A stretch of DNA of 64,000 bases from Clusia tigrina (lineage: Eukaryota; Arthropoda; Insecta; Diptera; Clusiidae), in assembly GCA_920105625.2 (NCBI GenBank), contig OV050033.1, positions 91,018,280-91,082,279 on the forward strand, in the 5' to 3' direction. The notes beneath the pieces are model-generated. The model saw only the letters and a program-made list of their open reading frames with translations, was not told the origin of the DNA and searched no databases. Both the position numbers and the translations under genes were made by a program. Positions 24,127-35,113 of the stretch are shown piece after piece. Positions within the stretch are counted from its first letter, which is position 1, and each line of letters opens with the position of its first letter.

Positions 24127-26819
24127 GTGTAGGACGTACCGTATAGAATTTAGGGCCATTTGAAGTTTTATCAGCGTTTGATTTGGGACTCAAGGGTAGC
24201 GTAGCTTTGAGCAATAGGTTAAATTGACAAGAGGCTCGAGTACTTTATTGTTACAAAATTTCAAGGTTTTATGACGCTCCAGTAAAAAGTTTGAAGCATT
24301 TGTATGTTGCAAACTTTGATAGGTGTAGGACGTATCGTATAGAAGTTGGGGCCATTTGAAGTTTTACCAGTGTTTGATTTGGGACTCAAGGGTAGCATAG
24401 CTTTGAGCGATAGCTTAAATTGACAAGAGGCTCGAGAACTTTATTGTTACAAAATTTCAAGGTTTCATGACGCTCCAGTAAAAAGTTACAAGCATTTGAT
24501 AGGTGTAGGACGTACCGTATAGAAGTTAGGGCCATTTGAAGTTTTATCAGTGTTTGATTTGGGACTCAAGGGTAGCATAGCTTTGAGCGATAGCTTAAAT
24601 TGGCAAGAGGCTCGAATAATTCATTGTTACAAAATTTCAAGGTTTTTTGACGCTCCATTAAAAACTTACAAGCATTTGTATGTTGCAAACTTTGATAGGT
24701 GTAGGACGTATCGTATAGAAGTTAGGGCCATTTGAAGTTTTATCAGTGTTTGATTTGAGACTTAAGGGTAGCATAGCTTTGAGCGATAGCTTAAATTGAC
24801 AAGAGGCTCGAGTACTTTATTGTTACAAAATTTCAAGGTTTTATGGCACTCCAGAAAAAAGTTACAAGCATTTGATAGGTGTAGGACGTACCGTATAGAA
24901 GTTAGGGCCATTTGAAGTTTTATCACGTTTGATTTGGGACTCAACGGTGGCATAGCTTGGAGCGATAGCTTAAATTGACAAGAGGCTCGTGTACTTTATT
25001 GTTACAAAATTTCAAGGTTTTATGAAGCTCTAGTAAAAAGTTACAAGCATTTGTATGTTGCAAACTTTGATAAGTGTAGGACGTACCGTATAGAAGTTAG
25101 GGCCATTTGAAGTTTTACCAGTGTTTGATTTGGGACTCAAGGGTAGCTTAGCTGTGAGCGATAACTTAAATTGACAAGAGGCTCGAGTACTTTATTGTTA
25201 CAAAATTTCAAGGTTTTATGAAGCTCTAGTAAAAAGTTACAAGCATTTGTATGTTGCAAACTTTGATAAGTGTAGGACGTACCGTATAGAAGTTAGGGCC
25301 ATTTGAAGTTTTATCACGTTTGGTTTGGGACTCAAGGGTAGCATAGCTCTGAGCGATAGCTTAAATTGACAAGAGCCTCGAGTACTTTATTGTTACAAAA
25401 ATTCATGGTGTTATGACGCTCCAGCAAAAAGTTACAAGCATTTGTATGTTGCACACTTTGACAGGTGTAGGACGTACCGTATAGAATTTAGGGCCATTTG
25501 AAGTTTTATCAGTGTTTGATTTGGGACTCAAGGGTAGCATAGCTTTGACCGATAGCTGAAATTGACAAGAGGCTCGAGTACTTTATTGTAACAAAATTTC
25601 AAGGTTTTATGACGCTCCATTAAAAAGTTACAAGCATTTGTGTGTTGCAAACTTTGATAGGTGTAGGATGTACCGCATAGAAGTTAGAGCCATTTGAAGC
25701 TTTACCAGAGTTTGATTTGCGACTCAAGGGTAGCATAGCTTTGAGCGATAACTTAAATTGACAAGAGGCTCGAGTACTTTATTGTTACAAAATTTCAAGG
25801 CTTTATGACGCTCTAGTAAAAAGTTACAAGCATTTGTATGTTGCAAACATTGATAGGTGTAGGACGTTCCGTATAGAAGTTAGGGCCATTTGAAGTTTTA
25901 TCAGTGTTTGATTTGGGACTCAAGGGTAGCATAGCTTTGAGCAATAAGTTAAATTGACAAGAGGCTTGAGTAGTTTATTGTTAAAAAATTTCAAGGTTTT
26001 ATGACGCTCCAGTAAAAAGTTACAAGCATTTGTGTGGTGCAAACTTTGATAGGTATAGGATGCACCGTATAGAAGTTAGGGCCATTTGAAGTTTTATCAG
26101 TGTTTGATTTGGGACTCAAAGGTAGCATAGCTTTGAGCGATAACTTAAATTGACAAGAGGCTCGAGTATTTTATTGTTATAAAATTTCAAGGTTTTAGGA
26201 CGCTCCAGTAAAACGTTACAAGCATTTGTATGTTGAAAACTTTGATAGGTGTAGGACGTACCGTATAGAAGTTAGGGCCATTTGAAGTTTTATCAGTGTT
26301 TGATTTTGGACTCAAGGGTAGCATAGCTTTGAGCGATAGCTTAAATTGACAAGAGGCTCGAGTACTTTATTGTTACAAAATTTCAAGGTTTCCTGACGCT
26401 CCAGTAAAAAGTTACAAGCATTTGATAGGTGAAGGACGTACCGTATAGAAGTTAGGGTCATTTGAACTTTTATTACGTTTGCTTTGGGACTCAAGGGTAG
26501 CATAGCTTTGAGCGATAGCTTAAATTGACAAGAGGCTCGAGTACTTCTATGTTACAAAATTTCAAGGTTTTTTGACGCTCCAGTCAAAACTTACAAGCAT
26601 TTGTATGTTGCAAACTTTGATAGGAGTAGGACGTACCGTATATAAGTTAGGGCCATTTGAAGTTTTATCAGTGTTTGATTTGGGACTCAAGGGTAGCATA
26701 GCTTTGAGCGATAGCTTAAATTGACAAGAGGCTCGAGTACTTTATTGTTAAAAGATTTAAAGGTTTTATGACGCTCCAGTAAAAAGTTACAAGCATTTGT
26801 ATGTTGCAAACTTTGATAG
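24127..26819 (+). repeat. Truncated C copy plus A and B fragments
   Basis: 24127-24545 is the start of a second C unit. From 24545 to about 25310 the text follows module A (compare 18848-19613). From about 25310 to 26790 it follows module B (compare 3764-5244, offset 21546). Module C resumes at about 26820. This 2.3-kb A+B stretch looks like an insertion into the C array by recombination. All switches stay in monomer register. Confidence 0.65.
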
Positions 26820-29800
26820 GTGTAGGACGTACCGTATAGAATTTAGGGCCATTTGAAGTTTTATCAGCGTTTGATTTGGGACTCAAGGGTAGCGTAGCTT
26901 TGAGCAATAGGTTAAATTGACAAGAGGCTCGAGTACTTTATTGTTACAAATTTTCAAGGTTTTATGACGCTCCAGTAAAAAGTTTCAAGCATTTGTATGT
27001 TGCAAACTTTGATAGGTGTAGGACGTATCGTATAGAAGTTGGGGCCATTTGAAGTTTTACCAGTGTTTGATTTGGGACTCAAGGGTAGCATAGCTTTGAG
27101 CGATAGCTTAAATTGACAAGAGGCTCGAGAACTTTATTGTTACAAAATTTCAAGGTTTCATGACGCTCCAGTAAAAAGTTACAAGCATTTGATAGGTGTA
27201 GGACGTACCGTATAGAAGTTAGGGCCATTTGAAGTTTTATCACGTTTTATTTGGGACTCAAGAGTGGCATAGCTTAAATTGACAAGAGGCTCGAGTACTT
27301 TATTGTTACAAAATTTAAAGGCTTTATGACGCTCCAGTAAAAAGTTACAAGCATTTGTATGTTGCAAACTTTGATAGGTATAGGACGTTCCGTATAGAAG
27401 GTAGGGACATTTGAAGTTTTACCAGTGTTTGATTTGGGACTCAAGGGTAGCATAGCTTTGAGCGATAGCTTAAATTGACAAGAGACTCGAGAACTTTATT
27501 GTTACAAAATTTCAAGGTTTCATGACGCTCCAGTAAAAAGTTACAAGCATTTGATAGGTGTAGGACGTACCGTGTAGAAGTTAGGGCCATTTGAAGTTTT
27601 ATCACGTTTGGTTTGGGACTCAAGGGTAGCATAGCTCTGAGCGATTGCTTAAATTGGCAAGAGGCTCGAGTACTTTATTGTTACAAAATTTCATGGTGTT
27701 ATGACGCTCCAGCAAAAAGTTACAAGCATTTGTATGTTGCACACTTTGACAGGTGTAGGACGTACCGTATAGAATTTAGGGCCATTTGAAGTTCTATCAG
27801 TGTTTGATTTGGGACTCAAGGGCAGCATAGCTTTGAGCGATAACTTAAATTGACAAGAGGCTCGAGTACTTTATTGTAACAAAATTTCAAGGTTTTATGA
27901 CGCTCCATTAAAAAGTTACAAGCATTTGTGTGTTGCAAACTTTGATAGGTGTAGGACGTACCGTATAGAAGTTAGGGCCATTTGAAGTTTTACCAGAGTT
28001 TGATTTGGGACTCAAGGGTAGCATAGCTTTGAGCGATAACTTAAATTGACAAGAGGCTCGAGTACATTATTGTTACAAAATTTCAAGGCTTTATGGCTCT
28101 AGTAAAAATTTACAAGCATTTGTATGTTGCAAACTTTGATAGGTGTAGGACGTTCCGTATAGAAGTTAGGGCCATTTGAAGTTTTATCAGTGTATGATTT
28201 GGGACTCAAAGGTAGCATAGCTTTGAGAGATAGTTTAAATTGACAAGAGGGTCGAGTACTTTATTGTTACAAAATGTCAAGGTTTTATGACGCTCCAGTA
28301 AAAAGTTACAAGTAAGGGCCATTTGAAGTTTTATCAGTTTTTGATTTGGGACTCAAGGGTAGCGTAGCTTTGAGCGATAGCTTAAATTGACAAGAGGCTC
28401 GAGTACTTCATTGTTACAAAATTTCAAGGTTTTTTGACGCTCCAGTAAAAACTTACAAGCATTTGTATGTTGCAAACTTTGATAGGAGTAGGACGTACCG
28501 TATAGAAGATAGGGCAATTTGAGGCTTTATCAGTGTTTGATTTGGGACTCAAGGGTAGCATAGCTTTGAGCGATAGCTTAAATTGACAAAAGGCTCGAGT
28601 ACTTTATTGTTACAGAATTTCCAGATTTTATGACGCTCCAGTAAAAATTTACAAGCATTTGTATGTTGCAAACTTTGATAGGAGTAGGATGTACCGTATA
28701 GAAGTTAGAGCCATTTGAAGTTTTATCAGTGTTTGATTTGGGCCTCAAGGGTAGCATAGCTTTGAGCGATAACTTAAATTGACAAGAGGCTCGAAAACTT
28801 TATTGTTACAAAATTTCAAAGTTTCATGACGCTCCAGTAAAAAGTTACAAGCATTTGATAGGTGTAGGATGTACCGTATAGAAGTTAGGGCCATTTGAAG
28901 TTTTATCACGTTTTATTTGGGACTCAAGAGTGGCATAGCTTGGAGCGATAGCTTATATTGACAAGAGGCTCCAGTACTTTATTGTTACAAAATTTCAAGG
29001 TTTTATGACGCTCCAGTAAAAAGTTACAAGCATTTGTATGTTGCAAACTTTGACAGGTGTAGGACGTACCGTATAGAATTTAGGGCCATTTGAAGTTTTA
29101 TCAGCGTTTGATTTGGGACTCAAGGGTAGCGTAGCTTTGAGCAATAGGTTAAATTGACAAGAGGCTCGAGTACTTTATTGTTACAAAATTTCAAGGTTTT
29201 ATGACGCTCCAGTAAAAAGTTTCAAGCATTTGTATGTTGCAAACTTTGATAAGTGTAGGACGTATCGTATAGAAGTTGGGGCCATTTGAAGTTTTACCAG
29301 TGTTTGATTTGGGACTCAAGGGTAGCATAGCTTTGAGCGATAGCTTAAATTGACAAGAGGCTCGAGAACTTTATTGTTACAAAATTTCAAGGTTTCATGA
29401 CGCTCCAGTAAAAAGTTACAAGCATTTGATAGGTGTAGGACGTACCGTATAGAAGTTAGGGCCATTTGAAGTTTTATCACGTTTTATTTGGGACTCAAGA
29501 GTGGCATAGCTTAAATTGGCAAGAGGCTCGAGTACTTTATTGTTACAAAATTTCAAGGCTTTATGACGCTCCAGTAAAAAGTTACAAGCATTTGTATGTT
29601 GCAAACTTTGATAGGTATAGGACGTTCCGTATAGAAGGTAGGGACATTTGAAGTTTTACCAGTGTTTGATTTGGGACTCAAGGGTAGCATAGCTTTGAGC
29701 GATAGCTTAAATTGACAAGAGACTCGAGAACTTTATTGTTACAAAATTTCAAGGTTTCATGACGCTCCAGTAAAAAGTTACAAGCATTTGATAGGTGTAG

Positions 29801-30640
29801 GACGTACCGTGTAGAAGTTAGGGCCATTTGAAGTTTTATCACGTTTGGTTTGGGACTCAAGGGTAGCATAGCTCTGAGCGATTGCTTAAAATGGCAAGAG
29901 GCTCGAGTACTTTATTGTTACAAAATTTCATGGTGTTATGACGCTCCAGCAAAAAGTTACAAGCATTTGTATGTTGCACACTTTGACAGGTGTAGGACGT
30001 ACCGTATAGAATTTAGGGCCATTTGAAGTTTTATCAGTGTTTGATTTGGGACTCAAGGGCAGCATAGCTTTGAGCGATAGCTTAAATTGACAAGAGGCTC
30101 GAGTACATTATTGTAACAAAATTTCAAGGTTTTATGACGCTCCATTAAAAAGTTACAAGCATTTGTGTGTTGCAAACTTTGGTAGGTGTAGGACGTACCG
30201 TATAGAAGTTAGGGCCATTTGAAGTTTTACCAGAGTTTGATTTGGGACTCAAGGGTAGCATAGCTTTGAGCGATAACTTAAATTGACAAGAGGCTCGAGT
30301 ACATTATTGTTACAAAATTTCAAGGCTTTATGGCTCTAGTAAAAATTTACAAGCATTTGTATGTTGCAAACTTTGATAGGTGTAGGACGTTCCGTATAGA
30401 AGTTAGGGCCATTTGAAGTTTTATCAGTGTTTGATTTGGGACTCAAAGGTAGCATAACTTTGAGCGATAGTTTAAATTGACAAGAGGGTCGAGTACTTTA
30501 TTGTTACAAAATGTCAAGGTTTTATGACGCTCCAGTAAAAAGTTACAAGTAAGGGCCATTTGAAGTTTTATCAGTGTTTGATTTGGAACTCAAGGGTAGC
30601 GTAGCTTTGAGCAATAGGTTAAATTTACAAGAGGCTCGAG
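26820..30640 (+). repeat. Satellite module C, copies 2 and 3
   Basis: 26820-29056 repeats 21890-24126 (offset 4930), and 29057-30560 repeats 26820-28323 (offset 2237). All markers recur, including the 147-bp monomers at 28255-28401 and 30492-30638 and the GTGGCATAGCTTAAATTG piece near 27265 and 29502. Copies differ by scattered substitutions only. Confidence 0.8.
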
Positions 30641-31182
30641 TACTTTATTGTTACAAAATTTCAAGGTTTTATGACGCTCCATTAAAAAGTTACAAGCATT
30701 TGTGTGTTGCAAACTTTGATAGGTGTAAGACGTACCGTATAGAAGTTAGGGCCATTTGAAGTTTTACCAGAGTTTGATTTGGGACTCAAGGGTAGCATAG
30801 CTTTGAGCAATAAGTTAAATTGACAAGAGGCTCGAGTACTTTATTATTACAAAATTTCAAGGTTTTATGACGCTCCAGTAAAAAGTTACAAGCATTTGTG
30901 TGTTGCAAACATTGATAGGTATAGGATGCACCGTATAGAAGTTAGGGCCATTTGAAATTTTATCATGGTTTGATTTGGGATTCAAGGGTAGCATAGCTTT
31001 GAGCGATAACTTAAATTGACAAGAGGCTCGAGTATTTTATTGTTACAAAATTTCAAGGTTTTATGACGCTCCAATAAAAAGCTACAAGCATTTGTATGTT
31101 GAAAACTTTGATAGGTGTAGGACGTCCCGTATAGAAGTTAGGGCCATTTGAAGTTTCATCAGTGTTTGATTTGAGACTCAAG
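30641..31182 (+). repeat. Satellite flank next to the retrotransposon
   Basis: Three monomers that do not continue module C. They carry variants such as TTTGGTTTGATTTGGGATTC-like and TTGAGACTCAAGG forms. The last monomer starts at 31031 and runs without indels to its 152nd base, where the target-site duplication begins. Confidence 0.7.
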
Positions 31183-31187
31183 GGTAG
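31183..31187 (+). repeat. Target-site duplication, left copy (GGTAG)
   Basis: Five bases, GGTAG, directly before the TG of the left LTR, repeated at 37530-37534 directly after the CA of the right LTR. They are bases 153-157 of the 196-bp monomer. BEL/Pao integrases usually make short (4-6 bp) duplications, so this is a genuine integration footprint. GGTAG occurs in nearly every monomer here, so a chance match is possible, but the exact register on both sides supports duplication. Confidence 0.9.
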
Positions 31188-31221
31188 TGTAGGATAAGAT
31201 CGCTCCATACATATTTATTAT

Positions 31222-31227
31222 TATAAA
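31222..31227 (+). promoter_or_regulatory. Possible TATA box in 5' LTR
   Basis: TATAAA within ATTATTATAAATTTTAG, 35 bp into the LTR. The same sequence is present in the right LTR at 37089-37094. The region is AT-rich, so a chance match is quite possible. BEL elements may instead use an initiator, which I cannot place. Confidence 0.3.
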
Positions 31228-31365
31228 TTTTAGATTATTTAATGTTAATTTGTATTTCCTTTATTCCGGGCCACCCTAATAGTGTTTGTAGATTTTGTTT
31301 AAGAAATAACAACATACGTATATACATACGGTTATTAGTTCTTTCCTTTGACCAGTATGTATGTG

Positions 31366-31421
31366 TGTTGTTGTTGCTCTTGGTCTCATCTTCGATGAGA
31401 GGAAGAATGACAACAACAACA
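31366..31421 (+). other. Nested inverted repeat in 5' LTR
   Basis: TGTTGTTGTTG (31366-31376) pairs perfectly with CAACAACAACA (31411-31421). Between them CTCATC (31385-31390) pairs with GATGAG (31394-31399) around a TTC loop. The copy in the right LTR at 37233-37288 is unchanged. This could fold in RNA or single-stranded DNA. TTG/CAA repeats are common in fly DNA, so function is unproven. Confidence 0.5.
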
Positions 31422-31637
31422 GCAGCACAATTGCAAGAATTTACCTCCAATAGCTCATTCAGCCACTGCTTTGTTATTGTTATTCCCTTTTGCAGTCGCT
31501 GCTTAAAGTAAATGCTTTCCGTTTTTCTTTTGCATTTTGTGGTCTGGTGACAAATTACTTTGTATAATAAAAATCAGTTGAAAATAAGAGACGCGTACGA
31601 AAAGTTTAATTTTTTAGAGCGCTAGTTTGGGCCACAA

Positions 31638-31647
31638 AATAAATAAA
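31638..31647 (+). promoter_or_regulatory. Polyadenylation signal, 5' LTR
   Basis: Two overlapping AATAAA hexamers in AAAATAAATAAAGG, about 15-20 bp before the LTR end. In the right LTR an A-to-T change removes the first, leaving AATAAA at 37509-37514. The position implies a very short U5. Confidence 0.5.
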
Positions 31648-31665
31648 GGTTTCTGCGCAACATTT

Positions 31666-31683
31666 TGGCGACCCTGGCAGGAC
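31666..31683 (+). promoter_or_regulatory. Primer-binding site, tRNA-Arg-like
   Basis: TGGCGACCCTGGCAGGAC, three bases (TTT) after the LTR end. It begins with TGG, complementary to the CCA end of a tRNA. From memory it resembles the 3' end of fly arginine tRNAs, with a couple of mismatches. Such primer sites are usual in BEL/Pao elements such as roo. The exact tRNA cannot be confirmed here. Confidence 0.75.
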
Positions 31684-32157
31684 CATCTGTAATAAGAATT
31701 GATACAGAGATTACCAGTTAATCCGTGAGCCGCAAGCAGTGATTATTTTTTTGGTTTTTTTTCTTCATCGAGCTACGATAAGGAGGACAATTTTATTGGG
31801 TTGTCGTCGGTGCTGCACATTAATTATTACAAATTTGTCGAGCTAGTGACAAATTTTATTGGAGCCAAGTGCGTCGTAAGTTCAAATTTGTTGCTCTTTT
31901 AATGCGCTTATCAATTGCTGTTATCACGGAGATTTTGGGCTAGAACTTATTACAGCCGACCGAATATTTGTAAAAGAAAATTACAATTAGTAATTTTTTA
32001 AGGGTTAACTTTTATCGTCGTTAGTGGTTCATAATACTTTCAAAATTTCTCAATTTTTTTTCGAAAGTTGTACATAACTTTAAAGCGTCATATACAATCG
32101 TTGTCCGTTAGTTTTCATATAACTGATTATATACTGTCGCTCCATTTGTGACGGACA
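31684..32157 (+). other. Untranslated leader of the retrotransposon
   Basis: About 470 bp between primer site and first gag ATG. It is T-rich, with no open frame of note and no visible repeats. The expected packaging signal of BEL elements is not defined, so none is marked. Confidence 0.7.
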
Positions 32158-32763
32158 ATGGCCACCAACAACGCTGATGGTGTAATAGAGGCTGCTGCTC
32201 CCAACTCAGAGTTGGCAATGCTAAAACAACAACGCAGGAACATGAAGAAAAACATCACCAATATTCAAAAAAAGGTAGATAAAGATGGCGATAAGGCTGA
32301 CTCCACCATTTTGGAATGTCGGCTTCAAATTTTGGAGTCGTATTTTAAACAGTTATGTCACATTCAAGGGCAAATCGAAAAACTTAGCCCTACCGATGCT
32401 GCAAGGAGTGATTTGGAAGAACTTTTTATTGTTGCTAAGGCAAACATAATGGGTTTACTGAACAAACGACGTGGCTCTATACAATTGGATCAAACATTAC
32501 TCAACGCTTCAGTTCTTTGTACCCCACATCATACTCGCTTGCCTTCGCTTAAGTTGCCCAAGTTCGATGGAAAATATGGTGATTGCAAACGTTTCATCAC
32601 CACATTTAACAACATGGTACATGAAAATTCTTCGATAACTGACGTCGACAAATTTAATTACTTATTAAATTGTTTGTCGGGTCCAGCTTTAGCGGTTGTG
32701 GAACCATTCCAGGTAACCGAGGAAAATTACCCAAAGACGCGAGAGAGGCTGGAGATACGATAA
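32158..32763 (+). pseudogene. Gag N-terminal part (DUF1759-like)
   Basis: 201 codons from ATG 32158. Residues about 19-76 are Lys/Glu/Gln/Leu-rich and look like a coiled coil. From residue 128 (LPSLKLPKFDG) to the end the text matches the DUF1759 retrotransposon Gag family, including the FNYLLNCLSGPA stretch. The frame stops at 32761-32763. The family's sequence continues in the neighbouring frame from about 32756 (TAC GAT AAC AAG), so a one-base gain or two-base loss near 32752-32755 broke it. The start is supported by the preceding leader and by the fit to family N-termini. Confidence 0.88.
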
Positions 32764-33661
32764 CAAGGTGCTCATATTTCTAGAGCATATTTCTACGTTG
32801 TTCAATATTACTCCGATGTCCAAGGGTGACAGTAATTCATTACGAAACATCATTGATACTGTTGCAGCAATTCGTGGTTCGCTTCTATCGCTCGGGTCAA
32901 AGATGGATGTTCTTAATGGACTTTTGACTCATATTGTTTTATCAAAATTGGACGCTGATTCTAAAATGAGCTATGATGAAAAACAAGAGTTCAAATCGTT
33001 GCCTTCGTGGGATACCTGCTATGATGTTTTAAGCCATCGCTGTCAGTTTTTGGAAAGTCATGGAAAAAGGGTTGAAGTACGTGACAAATCCAAAGGTGCA
33101 ACCCCAAAGTCAAACACCTCCAAGTCGTCTCATACCTTTGTAAACTCAAACTCGAATTGCGCTTACTGTAGCTCTTCGGACCACAATATATCAACATGTT
33201 CGTCGTTTTCATCGATTGCTGTTTCCGAAAGATTTAATTTTATAAAAAGTAATAATTGCTGCATCAATTGTATCCGTAAAGGTCATATGGTGTCGAAATG
33301 CTTATCGAAATCCCGTTGTCGTGTATGCCACTCTCTGCATCATACTCTGTTGCACAAATATTCTGGTTCTGCGCAAGTGGATAATTCAACATCACAAGTT
33401 CAACCTCAAACTGCTTTTGGAAATCAAACCAACCCAGTCTCATTCGTAGTCCGCTCATTTAAACGGGCGCTCATCCCCACTGCTGTTGTTCTTTTGAAGG
33501 ATTCCAGTGGCACCTTTCATCCGGTAAGGGCTCTGCTTGATTCGTGTTCCGAAATTAATTTCATGTCGGAGGAAACTGCAAAAAAATTCCGATTGAAGTC
33601 TCAGCCGTATTATCAAGAACTTTCTGGAATTGGCGAAGTACGCACAAACATTAAATCATAA
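32756..33661 (+). pseudogene. Gag C-terminus and aspartic protease
   Basis: Continues Gag after the frameshift. Numbering from the GTG codon at 32768, zinc knuckles of CCHC spacing are at C131-C134-H139-C144 and C165-C168-H173-C178. A third Cys/His cluster is at C184-C187 with H191/H192/H196. The protease follows: the hydrophobic-hydrophobic-Asp-Ser-Gly active-site pattern appears as ALLDSC at 255-260, with Cys in place of the usual Gly. The frame is cut at TAA 33659-33661 but resumes without a shift. Confidence 0.88.
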
Positions 33662-34279
33662 ATAGTTGGTGGAACTTTTAACGCGGGAGCAAGATCTTTA
33701 TTGCCCACCTGCAATCTCGCTACTAGTTCTTCAAACATTGACTCCATTGTGGCCAAGTTTTGGGAAGTTGAGGAGTACACTAATTCTCCAGCAAAATATT
33801 CACCGGAAGAAGAAGAATGCGAACGTCACTTTATGGAAAACGTGCGCATAGATCAAAACAACAGAATTGAAGTTCGTTTGCCGTTCAAGAAGTCGCCCGA
33901 AATGTTAGGAGACTCATTTGAAATGGCTCGTAGACGTTTTCTGTCACTCGAAAGACGATTGGAATGTGATGCAACTCTAAAATCAATGTACGTCGAGTTT
34001 ATGGACGAATATTTATCGCTTGGACACATGTCGCCGTACACTAAGTCGTTGAGTGGCCCGAATTATTTCATTCCAAATCATTGTGTTCTTCGGCCACAAA
34101 GTACTATAACAAAAATAAGAGTCGTCTTTGATGCGTCGGCTCAAACTTCGTCGAATCATTCGTTGAATGATATACTCATGGTAGGCCCTACGATTCAGCA
34201 GGACCTTATCACAACGCTCTTTTCGTTTCGCTTAAATAAATTTGCTCTCACCGCTGACATTGCCAAAATGTATCGCTAA
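33662..34279 (+). pseudogene. Protease end and N-terminal reverse transcriptase
   Basis: Same frame as the previous piece after the stop at 33659. The KFWEVEEY stretch marks the start of the BEL/Pao reverse transcriptase region. The fingers sequence FIPNHCVLRP...KIRVVFDASA follows, then motif A with its catalytic Asp in ALTADIAKMYR. The TAA at 34277-34279 falls directly after this motif and would remove the rest of the enzyme. Confidence 0.9.
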
Positions 34280-35029
34280 TTTCGCGTCGATGAGCGTGAT
34301 GTTAAGTATCAGCTCATATTGTGGAGAAGCAACAAAGATGAAGAATTAAAAGTGTTTCAGCTGAACACTGTCACCTATGGCTTATCGTCGGCTCCATTTT
34401 TAGCAATCCGTAGTTTCATTTTCATTGCAGAAAAATATGGTAGCTCTTATCCGCTTGGCTCGAAAGTTCTTCGTGATGACCTCTATGTCGATGACGTTCT
34501 TACTGGATCGAACGATGTGGAAACGTTGCTAAAAAATAAACACGAACTTGTGAAAATACTGGAACTACATGGTCTGGAGTTAGCAAAATGGAACAGCAAC
34601 TATGTCAACATCAGCAACACGCAAGATGACGAAATTCAATTTAAAATGGCTGAGGATGACGTCACCAAAACATTAGGTATGTCTTGGAAACCAAAAATTG
34701 ATATGTTTTGTTTTCGATTCCAGTTACCCAAGGTTGTCGCCCCCACGAAGGGATCCATTTTGTCAGTCTTTGCAAAAATTTACGACTTACTTGGACTTTT
34801 GAGTCCAGTTGTTGTTCGGGCCAAAATTCTACTCCAGGAAATGTGGATCCAAAATTGTATCTGGGATGATATTATCAGTAATCCCCTTAAATCACTTTGG
34901 CTACAAATTCAAGAAGACCTCGAAAATATGGACAAAATTGAGGTACCTCGATATGTGCTTACTACCCTAGCACACCGAGCAGAAATTCATGGTTTCGCTG
35001 ACGGCTCTCAACGAGCATACGGTTGTTGA
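34280..35029 (+). pseudogene. Reverse transcriptase core and start of RNase H
   Basis: Same frame after the stop. It contains motif B (VTYGLSSAPF) and motif C, the YVDD box (residues 56-59 counted from 34319), which supplies two catalytic Asp for polymerisation. The connection region (LSVFAKIYDLLGLLSP) is followed by the first RNase H Asp in HGFADGS (residue 228). TGA at 35027-35029 cuts RNase H just past this motif. Confidence 0.93.
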
Positions 35030-35113
35030 ATTTACTATCGCGTTTGCTTTGGTGGTGTTTACAAAACTTCTCTTTTGATCGCCAAATCCAAGGTTGCTCC
35101 TATCAAGGCCTAA
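35030..35113 (+). pseudogene. RNase H fragment between two stops
   Basis: Twenty-seven sense codons in the pol frame (IYYRVCFGG...KSKVAPIKA) ending at TAA 35111-35113. The text fits the strand after the first catalytic Asp of a BEL RNase H. It is too short to stand alone. Confidence 0.75.

Larger units (their letters stand above)
1..31187 (+). repeat. Left satellite array, 196-bp monomers
   Basis: Head-to-tail tandem array. With AGTACTTTATTGTTAC taken as monomer start, early starts fall at 1, 197, 377, 572 and 768, giving unit lengths of 196, 180, 195 and 196. Recognisable blocks in order are a CTCCAGTAAAAAGTTACAAG block, GTAGGACGTACCGTATAGAAG, GGGCCATTTGAAGTTTTATC, GGGACTCAAGGGTAGCATAG and GACAAGAGGCTCG. 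The 196-bp size is close to a nucleosome repeat length. All monomers have the same orientation. About 160 units are present, allowing for short variants. I see no gene in it; open frames reflect monomer length or stop-codon variants. The family is not one I can name. Confidence 0.97.
31188..31662 (+). repeat. 5' LTR (475 bp)
   Basis: Starts TGTAGGATAAGATCGC and ends TTTCTGCGCAACA, with TG...CA termini. It aligns without gaps to 37055-37529 with eight substitutions, at 31191, 31233, 31291, 31346, 31467, 31527, 31538 and 31639 (1.7%). A TATAAA lies at 31222-31227. AATAAA signals lie at 31566-31571, 31638-31643 and 31642-31647, close to the 3' end. A TTG-rich and a CAA-rich arm form a potential hairpin. 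The U3/R/U5 limits are not evident. Confidence 0.97.

Noticed and set aside
1..31187. CRISPR-like direct repeat array
   Set aside because: Repeats are directly abutting 196-bp units with no unique spacers, next to a eukaryotic retrotransposon. It is satellite DNA.
31242..31511. 89-codon frame in the LTR and its antisense counterpart (also 37109-37378)
   Set aside because: Lies wholly inside the LTR over regulatory and simple-repeat sequence, is present in both LTRs by duplication, and resembles no protein I know.
32991..33212. Antisense frames over gag and RT (32991-33212, 33264-33458, 33853-34041) and a plus-strand frame at 33666-33851
   Set aside because: Shadows of the recognised Gag-Pol frame; no domain and no independent start context.
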